DNA of 64,000 nt from Symsagittifera roscoffensis (Eukaryota > Xenacoelomorpha > Acoela > Convolutidae). The notes under the pieces are model-generated. The model ran no database searches, was not told the origin of the DNA, and saw nothing but the letters and a program-made list of their open reading frames with translations. Each line of letters opens with the position of its first letter. Position 1 is the first letter of the stretch. This document shows positions 11,393 through 22,092 of the stretch, piece after piece. The translations under genes and the position numbers were made by a program. The stretch lies in the NCBI RefSeq assembly GCF_963678635.1, contig NC_087062.1, positions 77,122,349 to 77,186,348 of the forward strand, given 5' to 3'.

Positions 11393-12374
11393 TTATCAAT
11401 AAAAATCAAATCTGCAGCACATATGGCTTTCTTAAATCGCATATAAAATTTAAAGTTTTCTGTTGTGGTTGCGAATTCGTCTCAAAAGCAATTGTCCTGA
11501 TTACTGGTAAATAAGCATTGTTTACGAATAAACAAAAGTTTATTGAGTTTTGTTACAAAGTACGAGCCCCTTTCAAATATGGAGCAGATACTCAACCATT
11601 CAAAACAAGGTCTTAACGATCTTGACTTTGATTATACTAATAAATCGCGTCATCTTTTGAATGAACGGTCATTCATTTCATCATACTTTTATAATATTTA
11701 GTCAGACTTTTGTTGGCATAATTTGAACTCTTATAAAGAATATCCAAAATTTTTCAACCTATGAATGTGATTGTTATATCATAGTACAGCTGAAGGAGCT
11801 TCGGGCGATTTAATTTGTTTCTTTTTTTTTGATACTAGATACATCTTTGCATAACCTAATCGAGAGAAATTATTCGGCATTTCCATGAAAGACTCCATGC
11901 ACTACAGCAATCCATTTTAGATAATTATGAGATACGAAATTTTCAGGCGAGGTCGCATTTTAAACTGATAAAATTTCTTTACAAGCTAGAACAAGCTCAA
12001 GATAAGATGAAGGAGACTTTGACTTTAAAAAGGTCAAATTCATTTTCTTTTCCAGTTTTTCTCGCAAATAGAACTAAGTCCAACATCTGTTGACCACGTT
12101 CATGGAATATAGTTGAAATTAGGATGTCTCCCAAAATCAGATACCACAAAGTGAGGTGGTAAAAGAACGATTGATGTATCATTTTATTGAATTTTGTCAG
12201 TCGCAATTAAGTATACAAAAAAGAAACTAGAACCACATTTTTGGCGTCGAGAAAAAAACGGTAAGAATTTTTTTTTTTGCTTTTCAGACCATTTCAGATC
12301 AAAATTAATTCAAACCAAAAGGCAAAGTGTGCACAACAGCGGCAATTTTGTTAACAAGAAAGCTTAAAATGTTT

Positions 12375-13045
12375 GATTGTCATATGTGAAACAAGACTGT
12401 GCGTATCAGGACACAGCCCTATAATTGGTCTCGGATAGTCTTTGTAAAACAAATTTCCGCAAAACTAAGAATTTTGCGCTGGTGATATCAAAAATTAAAC
12501 AAGACTGCTCGTATCAGGGCGAAGCCTTGAATGTTCCGACTGGCTTTCAAGGTTTATGGAGCAGTAATAACATAAAAAAATAAATGTAGTAAGATAAAAT
12601 AATTTTTTTTTGCTAAAATTTGAGAATTTTTATGAAAATCATACCCCCATCACACGCCATATAAAGTACAAAAGGATAGATATCGCTCATTGTAACAAAT
12701 CAATTATGGCAAAAAAGTTTTTTTTCAACCAGCAATTTGAAACGATTTCTAAGACGGATTAAAATCTCCGCTTACGCGTTAATAGCGCGAAACATATCGC
12801 GCGTTAATTGTCCCAAAATGGCCAAAACGGCAATCTTAAAACACCCATAACTTAACAAAAATTGATCACAAGTGAAATATCTTTTCAAAGTCAAACTCAG
12901 GACAACAATACCTTTCCAATGATATAAAAAAAATCCGTCAAAAAGGCTAGTTAAAAATGTCAAAATTTGTCTGAAGAAAAAAAAACCCACCCCGAGCACA
13001 AATATTCCGCTATTTTTGTATCGAAAGTCGGAACAATGATGAATT
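12375..13045 (-). repeat. Dispersed repeat family, inverted copy
   Basis: ACAAGACTGCTCGTATCAGGGC at about 12495, GGACAACAATACC near 12900, TCCGTCAAAAAGGCTAG near 12935 and CGAAAGTCGGAACA near 13025 are the reverse complement of blocks in the 7205 copy. A second terminal fragment sits at 12390. Confidence 0.7.
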
Positions 13046-13049
13046 TGAG

Positions 13050-13890
13050 TCGTATATCGGTTGCTTTAATAAACCAATTAGCTGCCTCCTTTTTATTTGG
13101 AACGATTTTGTCGTGCGGGATAATAAAACAAGTGGTTTTAGACATACTCCTGGAAGGTTACAATGGTGGTGAGCACATTCGGTTGGTGGCATGCAGATTA
13201 AGAGCCCGATCAACCAAAGGAACAGAGTTTTGTAAGAAAAACTCTCTGAGTAAAAAAACCATTCCGAGCATATATATTCCTCAATTTCTTCCAAAGTTGA
13301 AACAGCAAGACTGCTCGCATATCAGGGCAAAGCATATCATTCTTCTTTTGAAAGTATCAAAGTATTATTCGAGCAGTGTTGCCATCCCTATTTTAATCTA
13401 GTGCAAGCACACTTGCTTGGCAATCCAGAGATTTCCTGATCGTACCCATACGCCGTAAACTTTTAGTAAATCGGGTTGAATTTGAAAAAAAGCACCAAGC
13501 TTATATATTCCTCTTATTCTTCAAAAGTCGGACCAATAAGTTAAGCAAAGAGTCTTTGAAACTTCAGTTAACGCCTCGCCTGCTAAATTAGTGATTTTTG
13601 ACTCAATTTGTTTAATTTACATAAAATAAACTGCCTAATAATTTTTGTTGAGCTCTTTCAAAAACGTTACAGGCTTTGAAAAATCGAAAAAGGCTGAATT
13701 AGCTGTCACTTTTTCCTTCAAATAAAAATTATTATTAGCAATTTTCCACAATTTAAAAACTCTGTACATAGAAAAGTAAGACCCATTTGCGTGCAGATAA
13801 AAGGTTGTTTTCTACAAAAAATCAGCAAATTATTTCGCAGAAAATTCATCGATAGCGTTTCTCATTCATAAATTTGTAAATTTTTGTAGC
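13050..13890. other. Non-coding stretch with terminal fragments of the dispersed repeat
   Basis: CCATTCCGAGCATATATATTCC near 13260 and CAAGACTGCTCGCATATCAGG near 13306 are family fragments. A short - strand frame at 13145-12960 begins MSKTTCF 4 nt after a good acceptor (CTTCCAG|GAGTATG). It runs into the repeat, so it is only a weak exon candidate. Confidence 0.4.
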
Positions 13891-14015
13891 ATCTTATAAT
13901 TCTGATTCGTTGCCTGAGTTAAATCTCAGTGTTTGAGCCGCCGATTAACAACGACCTCGGCCTAGTTCGAACCGAAGGAGAGACATCATTTGCCTCTGAG
14001 CCATCTGCGTAATCC
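13890..14015 (-). repeat. Probable tRNA-derived SINE (pol III promoter boxes)
   Basis: On the - strand an A-box-like TGGCTCAGAGG (14003-13993) is followed 19 nt later by a B-box-like GGTTCGAACTA (13973-13963). That is the spacing of tRNA-related SINE promoters. No cloverleaf could be folded with confidence, so an intact tRNA gene is unlikely. Confidence 0.4.
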
Positions 14016-14649
14016 AAAAAAATATCGTCTGATTTTTCTCTTTGATCAAGCGCGAAACAATTCCAGTAATTGCAAAATCATTTTGATGATTCAAGAAAAT
14101 GATACTGTTATGTCAAAATATTAGCGCTAGTTTTCATTTTGAATTATGCAATGATTAATGTAGGATGTCAATTTGAGAATGAGATGAAAGTTTATTGGAA
14201 TATTACAGCAAAACAAAGCAGAAACTTTTTTCGCAATTGTAACTTTCTTCCAAATGAGTTTTTAAAAGTAATTTATGTCATTTGTCAGATAAATTGAGCC
14301 ACTGCAATAACTTCTATCACATAAACTCGAGATAAAAAGTGATGAAATAACGTTTTTTACAGTTTGAATTCATAGTTTCTAGTCAGGAAAAATATTCGAA
14401 ATACTATAGAGCTCAGAATTTTTATGTGAGCAGTTTTGCTGGTGATAAAACTCAACCCTAACTAGAGTCATTGAGTTGAGTTATTGAATGACCAGGTAAG
14501 TGTCACTTTGGCAATAAAGGTCTGTTTTTGCGGAGATTTAGCGAGAGGAAAAAGGTAGTCCGATCGTGATCAACATGTGAAGACTGGGGGTGTCGCTGTG
14601 TCCGTCCTTTTCGACTCGATTCCTAGTATTTTTTCGTCTACCGTTTTAT

Positions 14650-15175
14650 CGTTTTCCTCCATGTGATTGAGGTATCTACGCTCTCAGTAAAATTGTGGGG
14701 GTCCTATAATTTGTCTGGGTCTAGGCGAAACATCATCTGAGTGACTATGGGGGGCGTCTCCTCCGGTGAGCTGTCCAGGAGAATTGGTCCCACTGCTGAA
14801 CCGGCCGTCGAAATTGCAGGAAGAATGCTTGAATGTACTGCGACCGTTGATCCGCTGAACTCCTCGCTGATTTTTATTTTATTCTTCACCAGCTGGTTCA
14901 GAAGTGGAACCAATTCTGTTCGAGTTGGTCTACCGTCTTATCGTTTTCCTCCACGTTATCGACGTATCTACTCTCTCCTTAATATTGTGGGGGTCCTAGT
15001 TTTCGTCTGGGTCTAGAAGAGGGCCTGATTCGAGTGAACAGGGGGGGGGGGCGTCTCCTTTGGTGAGCTGTCCAGCAGAATTGGTTCCACTGCTGAACCA
15101 GCTGTCGAAGTTCCAGGAAAAATGCTTGTTTGTACTGCGACCGTCGGTCAGCTGAACTCCTCAGTGTCTGTCTAT
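14650..15175 (-). repeat. Tandem repeat of about 290 bp in the duplicated unit
   Basis: The block from CGTTTTCCTCCATGTG to CTGAACTCCTCGCTG recurs with changes from about 14940 to 15170. On the - strand both encode the same Ser/Pro-rich peptide theme (SGSTVAVHSS, ILLDSSPEETPP), so the repeat was probably part of a pol C-terminal region. A G run at about 15042 is longer in the other unit copy. Confidence 0.7.
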
Positions 15176-15679
15176 GTTCGGAGCCTTGTAGTCATCTGTA
15201 AAACTCAAATCAATGTTATGATCCGTGATATTTCCTGACATATTGGAGCGTTGTTGCTGGAGACAATCTGAAGTTAATCGTCAATCAAACAGTCACACGA
15301 ACTTAGATTTAATGAAGAAGACGAGGAAGAGAAACTTGAGTTAGTCAGCAGCGATTCTGGGATGATGACATTCTCCGGAGGGAGATGAGTGGTGCCAAGC
15401 GTCAGCGTCATATTGCTTGAACCATTGTCTTCTTGAGGGTGGGGGTCCGGTTGGTCTTCTTTGGTGACTGTTTTTTCATGTTTCCGGTTAAATTTATCAT
15501 GTTTTCAAGATCGGTGCCCATGGGTGGTGGTTTAAAAAGAAATTTTAAGGACCCAGAAGTAATTTCCTTTTGACCGCTAATTCCTACTTTCGTATATTTT
15601 GTCCATTTTCTAGCGTAACCGCATTTTCCGAAGAGTCAATGATTGCCTCCTTGACGGGATTATAGTAAGGGTATCCGTT

Positions 15680-15942
15680 TTTTTGTTGTTGTTTCTAAAA
15701 TTATTACCTCCACAGGTTAGTTTAGTTTGCATCGATCATTTAGGTTTACCAGCTGAGATCGGGGTCGTACGGCAACCCGAGGAGATTGTGGCCAATGGGA
15801 GGTTAGTTTCTGAGTCGGATGAGAGTTCCATATCCGCATCTGCAGATCCATCCTCTGCCCCATCATGGAGCTCCCATTTCCTCGCCCGATGGTATGACAA
15901 GATCAATTTCCCTTGATCTAAACGAGTAATATTGGAAATCAT
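15680..15942 (-). pseudogene. Unassigned open frame in the 3' part of the gypsy remnant
   Basis: A - strand frame of about 68 codons (15942-15736; MISNITRLDQGK, then an acidic Ser-rich tail) lies downstream of the reverse transcriptase remnant. It has no recognisable domain. In copy 2 a related sequence lies near 25560-25350. It could be the end of pol after the lost integrase. Confidence 0.3.
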
Positions 15943-15949
15943 TTTTTCC

Positions 15950-16798
15950 TACCTAGTATTAGCAGTAAGGTTGAAATTTGTTTCGAAGGGGGTACATCCG
16001 ATGGATGGTTGTTTGGTAATCCGCAAGTTCCAAAGAACTTTTTTTTCGACTGAGGAGTTTAAACCAACTTGGGTGACTCGTGCGAAATAGCAAGCAAATT
16101 GAATTGGACGGTACAAACAAGTCCAGTTGATCTATGATCTTCTACTGTACAGTAGTAATTTCGATATTTAATTTTTTACAAAAAGATTTAAAATCTTGTG
16201 ATGAAAAGCAAGACTCATAGTCGTCTTTGATTTTTCTTCGAAGCTAAAGAGCTATCGGTGAAATTTCGACCAATAAAATAGCTTGAACTATTCGTTCCCG
16301 ACTTGAAATTTTTATATACAATTGTGTTCACAGCGACTGCCAGTCGATCTATAAGTACGCTACTTACAGTAGAAAAAATGGAATGAATTTGATGGACTAT
16401 TTCGAATTTTGTCTAGTGATGCCACGACGATTTCTTTACATAGATCACGACGATAGATCACGCTTAGATCTATGAACTAAGCTGAAAAATTGAACAATTT
16501 GTAGAACCCATTCGTTCCATGTTTATTTGATAGAACACAATTGAAAAGATTTTTTCCCGCTTTTTGTCCCATAATTCTAAAATGTGTTAAAAACGAGGAT
16601 ATGAGACACAAATAACACCAAATAACGTGTAAAAAAAATATTTAATACCTCCAAAAAACGCATTTTTTGACAAAGTTCGAAAGAATTCAAGCATCTTGTG
16701 CTGAGCCAAACCTGGAAGTTTTGCCAAAAAATGACTTTTTGCTCTGCTTTGTAAGACTAATCTTAATTGAAATTACCTGCTCGATCTCGATTTCAATT
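15950..16798. other. Non-coding part of the duplicated unit and the copy-specific replacement
   Basis: No gene is seen. From 16440 to 16798 the sequence is unique to copy 1 (TAGATCACGACGATAGATCACG and following) and stands where copy 2 keeps the reverse transcriptase core and RNase H. Confidence 0.5.
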
Positions 16799-17160
16799 GT
16801 AAGTCATCTATATAACAATTTGTGAATGGGTTTTTTTAAAGTGAGTCTATGCGTCTTTGAAACTCATTGGGGTCATCGTCAAGTCCATAAAACCCTGTTA
16901 AGTCTTGGTACGCTCCCATAATGTCTTCTCCTACTATAATAAAATTTACTAGTTCTTTCACATAACTTTAGTTGACTATAAGCATTCTTTAAGTCAAGGT
17001 TTCTAAACAGGACCTGCCCGTCGGTCTTTTCCGAAAATTGCGGTGCTACATTATTAATCAATTTGTAGATGTTGGTTATCTGGTATTATTTTTTAAAAAC
17101 CTGGTCACTCATTAGTTTTGAGTATAAGGCAATTTCAATTGATCGTTTTTTCTATCCAAT
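16799..17160 (-). pseudogene. Reverse transcriptase fragment of the gypsy remnant, copy 1
   Basis: On the - strand the frame at 17061-16879 reads a motif A region (LFRNLDLKNAYSQLKLCE). It continues, frameshifted, to a motif C YIDDLQ at about 16815. Homology to copy 2 stops right after motif C. Palm motifs identify a Ty3/gypsy-type enzyme; the thumb and RNase H are missing here. Confidence 0.75.
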
Positions 17161-17299
17161 TTTATGACAACAGGGCTTATGAAGCAATCTTTATCGCATT
17201 TCTCGATTTCTTCAATGTGGCCTTCTGTTTCTAATCTTTTTAATTCCGCATTCAATAACGATAAAAAAGAAAGAGGCACTCTTCTGCATTTTGCTTGGA

Positions 17300-18334
17300 C
17301 CGGTTTAAATGGGGAAATAAAAAGTTTGACTTTTAGGTCGTCTGGTATCTTGCCAATTCACTAAACAGGCCATCAATTTTCGTAAGAAGTTTGCTTGGCA
17401 AAAATGCTTAAATAATGGACTTACTCTCACCCGGTTGGTCGCTGACTGTACAGAAATTTCGGCACTGGAAACTTCAATTTTACTTCTATTTCTAGCTTTG
17501 GAACTTTGTCGTTGCCCAAGATGTTTATTTCGTGTCCTCCCGTTATAAAAAGAGGTGTTTCCTTGCATATTCACCCGTTGGATTGAGTTTTAACTAAGAA
17601 CTTGCGCAGTATATTAATTAAGTTTTCTGTAAAACCGCAGTATATTTGCTTAATAGTCTTCTCCACTGGGTGTATCTTCAAGTTTGAGTATCTTGGTTTC
17701 AGCTCCTGTAGCATATTATGCTTTCAAAAGCTCACTAGGCTTGCCGAATTTACGGGTATGTTCTTTTTTACAATCATTTGCAATCCGAGTCACATGATCA
17801 AAAATTTCTTGGTTTCTAGTCCATTTTGATCGTAGATTGTCCTCACACTTAAGACTGAATAATTCTCTTTGTCACTTTGGTCGTTTTCATTCCAGGCGTT
17901 AACTACTCCACAAGTGTTTTTGGTGATCGCTCCAGGAATCTGACGACGAGATGTTTTTACAATTTTCAGTATAGACAGAGTCATTTACAATATTTACACT
18001 CGATAGTTTGGTCTTTGATTTTATATAATTTAGCGAAGTGACCTTTATATTACAGTTTTTACAGATTTTTTCTCCAGCTGGACAGACATTCAAATGTCTC
18101 TTTAAAAAATATTTCCATATTTCATACACAGTTTACTTCTTCTGATGTTGAGTTTTGGTTCCTGCGTTACAGGGTTAATTACACTGAATGATTTAAAGCT
18201 TGACCTGTTTGTCAATTTCGCCCTTTTTGTTAGATTCTGCGGAATGAAACAAGCTTTTTCGTTTATTAAGGCCTCACTTAAGGCTTTCGAGAGACTGATG
18301 GTTGCCGATAATAATTTCGTTGGATCTCACTGTT
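17300..18334 (-). pseudogene. gag C-terminus, zinc knuckle and protease region, copy 1
   Basis: On the - strand the region around 18129-17899 carries HLNVCPAGEKICKNCN, a gypsy-type second zinc knuckle whose later residues are scrambled by a frameshift. Frames at 17984-17790 and 17574-17305 continue toward the protease but shift repeatedly. No intact Asp-Thr/Ser-Gly could be read with confidence. Confidence 0.6.
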
Positions 18335-18970
18335 TCACTTATTACAGATAAATACATCTCTAATCCACTCTGCTTCGTCTGACTCTATAATTTTACACGT
18401 GCTAGCGATGTTCGTTAATGTTCCCCAGAATTTTTCAAAGGATTCCTTGTATTTTTGTTTCCGATTTGAAAGTTTGTACCTCTCAAAGGTCACGTTTCGA
18501 GGTTTGTAAAAAAAACTAGCTTCAGGAGTTGGATAAAAAGAGATGGATAAAAAATTTACCCCCGGGTTTTTTAGAGAGAATACCCTTTTATCTTCATTGC
18601 CAAGGACTAGAAATAGGATGGATCTGAGCTTCTTGTCAGCTTCTGCTCTTTTCAACTCTCCGAACTTCTTGTTTTCTTCATTTTTCCGCTTCTCTTTGGC
18701 GGCTTCGTAAAATTTCTTCGCGATCCTATTCCTCGCCTCCTGACTGACTCTCTCCGTGTCTGACTCGCTTCATATAGACTGTTCTAGATTGAGAATCTGG
18801 TTTTCTGAGACCTCTGGTCCCCTCAAGTTGTCGATGTCCAGTTTCTCCTTTGCTATAATTGCCAAGTGAAATTGGTCGCTCCAGTGTGTCCAGAAGTTTG
18901 GTGGCTCCATAATTTGCTTTCGTCTGAATGCAGGACTTCTTCGCAGGTTCGATCCTACTGACTGCGCCAT
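18335..18970 (-). pseudogene. gag: gag of the gypsy remnant with a single TGA, copy 1
   Basis: The frame opens with ATGGCGCAGTCAG at 18970, overlapping the PBS, and stays open for about 212 codons apart from one TGA at 18772-18770. N-terminal sequence is MAQSVGSNLRR; the later part includes a charged coiled-coil-like stretch (EAAKEKRKNEENKKFGELK) and a capsid-like segment ending DVFICNK. The same TGA sits at the same place in copy 2, so it predates the duplication. Confidence 0.7.
18954..18969 (-). other. Primer-binding site of the gypsy remnant, copy 1
   Basis: The - strand reads TGGCGCAGTCAGTAGG, close to the tRNA-Ser PBS of insect gypsy elements. The gag ATG at 18970 overlaps its first bases. 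A clear LTR end was not identified next to it. Confidence 0.7.
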
Positions 18971-19600
18971 AAAGATTTATTCTGTTGGAACATCTAAGTA
19001 GGTGTAGTCTATTAACAATAAATAAAAATTATAAGAATAAGACTAATGCTGTCTCAATTAAAATGTCTGCTCTCAAACTCACACGAGCAGTCAAGTGTTA
19101 GACCGTTCGTAGAGTCACAGCTCAGTTTGCATGTATTTAGTAAATACCGAAGATTAAGCAGAATGCGATAAGATTAAACAAAATGTCATTAGGTTAAACA
19201 AAATGCGCAACTCACAATACGAAGAGTGATCAGACGAATATTTTTCAAACTCTTACCTCAGGGAGTAGTTGCCTTCATTGAAGAATAAAATTATTTGCTA
19301 GTAAGTTTTTCAATCGCCGAAATTTAACTGAACGAAAGAACCCCATCCACCGAGCACAACCTTCCGAAAATTGCTGAGAAACAATGAAAATGATATTGAA
19401 CAGAAAAAGTGACCAGGCCGGCCCACTACAACCTGCAGTGGCTTGAAACGAGCAAAACACTAACTTTCGCGTAAAATTAGGATGATCCAAAATTTATGAT
19501 ACTTTTAAAAACGCTTTCATTTCTGACTGAGTTAACGTAGATCCATAAAAATTTTAACAAATCAAAGAAGAGATGAGGACATTTGATTAGTCATAAAAAA
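18971..19600. other. Non-coding, probable LTR/leader zone of the gypsy remnant
   Basis: The segment upstream of the PBS should contain LTR sequence, but no second LTR copy was found inside the unit. A short tandem motif (AAGATTAARCARAATG, three times) lies at 19149-19205. Nothing else is recognised. Confidence 0.4.
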
Positions 19601-20430
19601 TAGATATTTTGAGAGATACTGAAATCGTTTTCCGCCTATTTCTTGACGACTGATAATAGAGAATGACGAGTGATAACGCGGTGAGTAAAAACCGTATGTA
19701 GATGCTGCAATACCGCAAGGGTAGTATGGCATGTTGCGCCGTCTTGTTGGAAGGAAAGTTTCCTGATATGTCGACGTTGTTCCCCAAAGGGGCGTACTTA
19801 GTCACTGACAGTTATAAGATAATTGACCTGGTTGACCGTTATTGGTCTTCCGTTCTCAGCTCTGAATCAGAATGTGCATTTGTGTTTGCATTGAAGAAGG
19901 CCAACGCAACACATTATTTTGTATTTGACCTGATATCGCTTTTCTTAGAAATAACGTTGGAACGAGTTGGAACGCGCCCATATCCACTAATTTTGATAGT
20001 TCGACTCTGGGTCCAGAACTACCGTTTTTTGTGAAAAGTTTGATTCAGTGATAAAACCGCAATGAAACGTTTCTCCAATTTTATAATTTTGTTCTGATAA
20101 TTTATACAATTTTTTCTAGGGGAAAAATTTCAAATTTTGCCTCACAATCCGCCATAAACTGGTATAGGAGATAATGTGTGTTGTTGATGATGCCCGTAGT
20201 CTTGATTTAGGGTTGTTAACATATTGTGTTGAACTTCTCATTGCAAAATTTCCCATTTCGAAGTTTTGAACGACCACCTCCGCTGGTAACCTATTCCAAA
20301 GGCCTGTCTCGGAAACGTTCCCATTCGCGTCGAAAACTTTTAGAGTAAATTTGCTTTTTGCCGCCCCAGTAGGGCGTAATTTTTGAGAAATGTACGCTTG
20401 ACTGCAATTTCTGATAATCCTTCAGGAAAC
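19600..20430 (-). pseudogene. Mariner/Tc-like DDE transposase pseudogene, copy 1
   Basis: Read on the - strand, a helix-turn-helix-like start (FPEGLSEIAVKRTFLKN) follows a TTTCCAG at about 20430. A second DNA-binding part contains TSLWRIVRQNLKFFP near 20125. The catalytic domain has ENGRPITVN near 19840 and FQQDGATCHTT at 19721-19760, the second-Asp block typical of this superfamily. The frame shifts at least three times and there are several stops. The downstream Trp-Pro-Pro-Arg-Ser block is not found. Longer + strand frames here (19702-20034) are shadows. Confidence 0.7.
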
Positions 20431-20750
20431 TGGAAAATAAAAATTTTGGGCTGTCCAACTTTTAATATCATTTCAGCCAGAAAACAGGCGAGAATAAAAA
20501 TATATCAGCTAAAAGTTCACAAAATTAGGAATGAAATTCGATAGAATTGAGCAAGTTTTGGGTTGCGTTTCTTTAAAAAAAATCGTTCATGAATTATCAA
20601 AGTTCCACATCTCAGCTGTCATCCTATGAAAAACCAAATTCAAACGTCTTTCTGTTAGAAATGACAGCCTTTTTGAAAAAGTCATGATTTTTGAAAAAAC
20701 CTGTAGTACCAAGCCCACGCCTGCAATTGCTCAGGAAAACTGAACAAAAC

Positions 20751-21182
20751 ATAGTAAAAAGGGATTTTCCAAATAAATCTGGCCGATATTATTCCAAAGA
20801 AATCTTCGTCCAATAATGCACTAGTAATTTTGTTGAGTGCGCTTGTCCTTCTTATCTCGAGTCTGATTAGAGGACACAAAATTTGAATAGTTTATGACAA
20901 TTTGTGTACCTTACAACCTATCTAATTTTTTCTTTGTAACACGGACTAAACAATTCATCATAGTTCAACAAAAAAGGACGTCTGAGACAACTGCCGAGAA
21001 TTATTTCAGCTTATCTTTTAAAATATTGACCTAGTTGATTTTTCGTTTCCACTTCAGGCATTACTTATGATTGTCAAATTGCGCTAATAACATTCAGTGC
21101 AATACGTTAAATTGTTTTTTTTTGTTTCAAGTCGCTGTCAAAAAAATGGGTGCATTTTTTAAATTTTATCAATTTGTTATTT
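20751..21182. other. Unique sequence between the duplicated unit and the LTR
   Basis: No gene is seen. A short - strand frame crosses the unit boundary at 20879-20682 but has no recognisable domain. Confidence 0.45.
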
Positions 21183-21331
21183 TGAGTTAGGTTCGATGTG
21201 TAACTCATAGAGTAATTTCGGATAGGGTACACCGTCTGCTCGTCACGCTATCTAATTTTCGGCCGGATAGATTCGTGCAACTTCTTAGTCTAATACCGAT
21301 CCTAATCTTACTCTTATATCTACTAGTCTCA
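21183..21331 (-). repeat. Left (3') LTR of the envelope-bearing element
   Basis: 149-bp repeat TGAGTTAGG...CTCA matching 49985-50133 with a handful of changes. The - strand contains TAGATATAAGAG, a possible TATA box. Confidence 0.75.
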
Positions 21332-21651
21332 GGGTGTTTAACTAGTCTCTGCTAGGCTCAATAGATCTAGAGTATACTGGCTTATTGCGATTGCTAAAGT
21401 TCTCTGGGAGAGGTAACAAATTTCTAAGTTAAATTCAAATCTCTCTGATGCTGAAATTACAAGTAATTTCAGCACTTACAAATAAGTGGTTTGTTAAATA
21501 GATGGATCGTGATTGGTTAATATTAAATATTTTATAGAGATAAAATATCCAATGTATAACCAATAATAAATCTGATTCCACCCATCCGGGGTTTACAGAG
21601 TTTTGAATCTTAGATCTTCTATCTGTAATGAAGGATGGATGGTGGTCGTTG
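21332..21651. other. 3' untranslated part of the envelope-bearing element
   Basis: No gene is seen. The bases next to the LTR on the - strand (GTTAAACACCC) are not a convincing polypurine tract. Confidence 0.35.
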
Positions 21652-22089
21652 TTATTTGGCGAGCATTATTTCCTGTTTCGTTCTTGGAGAAGAAAGCTCC
21701 AGGAAGCTGGAGTAATCGATAGGAAGTTGTTGGTTATCGTTTGCAAAGACTTTGACTGTCAAAGAAATCAATCTGATTTCAAGATGGTTTGCTATGATCG
21801 TCTGTTCTTGATTGGTTGTAGAGAACTGTGTTTCGATCTGGTTTGGGAATGGCGTGAAGATCGTGTTTGGAGGGGATGCCTTAAAACTCGGATCTGTACG
21901 TATACTTGAACATCGAGGTGGTCATTGGTCTGATTCAATGAAGTCCTTTTCTGCGAAGTCAAGTCGTACTCTAAATCCTTTATGAGTCATGATTGTGAGC
22001 GGCATGTCAGTTGTATTTAGCCATTCTGTAGGTTGAGTGTGATGGGTTCGTCTAGTCTTTGGATGCTCGTTTTTGTAGTTGTTCGTGAT
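21652..22089 (-). pseudogene. Unassigned ORF next to the left LTR, one in-frame TGA
   Basis: A single - strand frame stays open from 22089 to the stop at 21652 except for TGA at 21924-21922. It encodes about 145 hydrophilic residues (for example TEWLNTTDMPLTIMTHKG and FANDNQQLPIDYSS). A short ATG-led frame just upstream (about 22110) may be its start after a frameshift. No family is recognised. Protein-like composition and position suggest a 3' accessory gene of the element. The opposite-strand frame 21628-21909 is a shadow. Confidence 0.4.
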
Positions 22090-22092
22090 CTA

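Larger units (their letters stand above)
14565..20750 (-). mobile_element. 6.2-kb duplicated unit, copy 1: gypsy remnant plus transposase
   Basis: The whole segment recurs at 24589-30837 in the same orientation with few substitutions. On the - strand it holds a mariner/Tc-like transposase pseudogene (about 20430-19600), then a PBS and gag at 18970, nucleocapsid, protease and the start of a reverse transcriptase to about 16800, and a low-complexity 3' part. Compared with copy 2, copy 1 has about 410 extra bp at 15219-15628. It also has unrelated sequence at 16440-16798 in place of the reverse transcriptase and RNase H present at 26058-26882. Confidence 0.85.

Noticed and set aside
13063-13145. 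- strand exon-like start MSKTTCF after a good acceptor
   Set aside because: No GT donor in a useful phase before the repeat begins and no partner exons were found. Kept only as a note.
12967-13401. 144-codon + strand open frame
   Set aside because: It starts inside the inverted dispersed repeat and runs into another repeat fragment. Composition is not protein-like and a competing - strand frame covers the same bases.
13920-14015. Intact tRNA gene
   Set aside because: A- and B-box-like motifs exist but no acceptor stem or cloverleaf could be formed.
19702-20034. 110-codon + strand frame conserved in both unit copies
   Set aside because: Conservation follows from the segmental duplication. 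The opposite strand carries clear transposase motifs.
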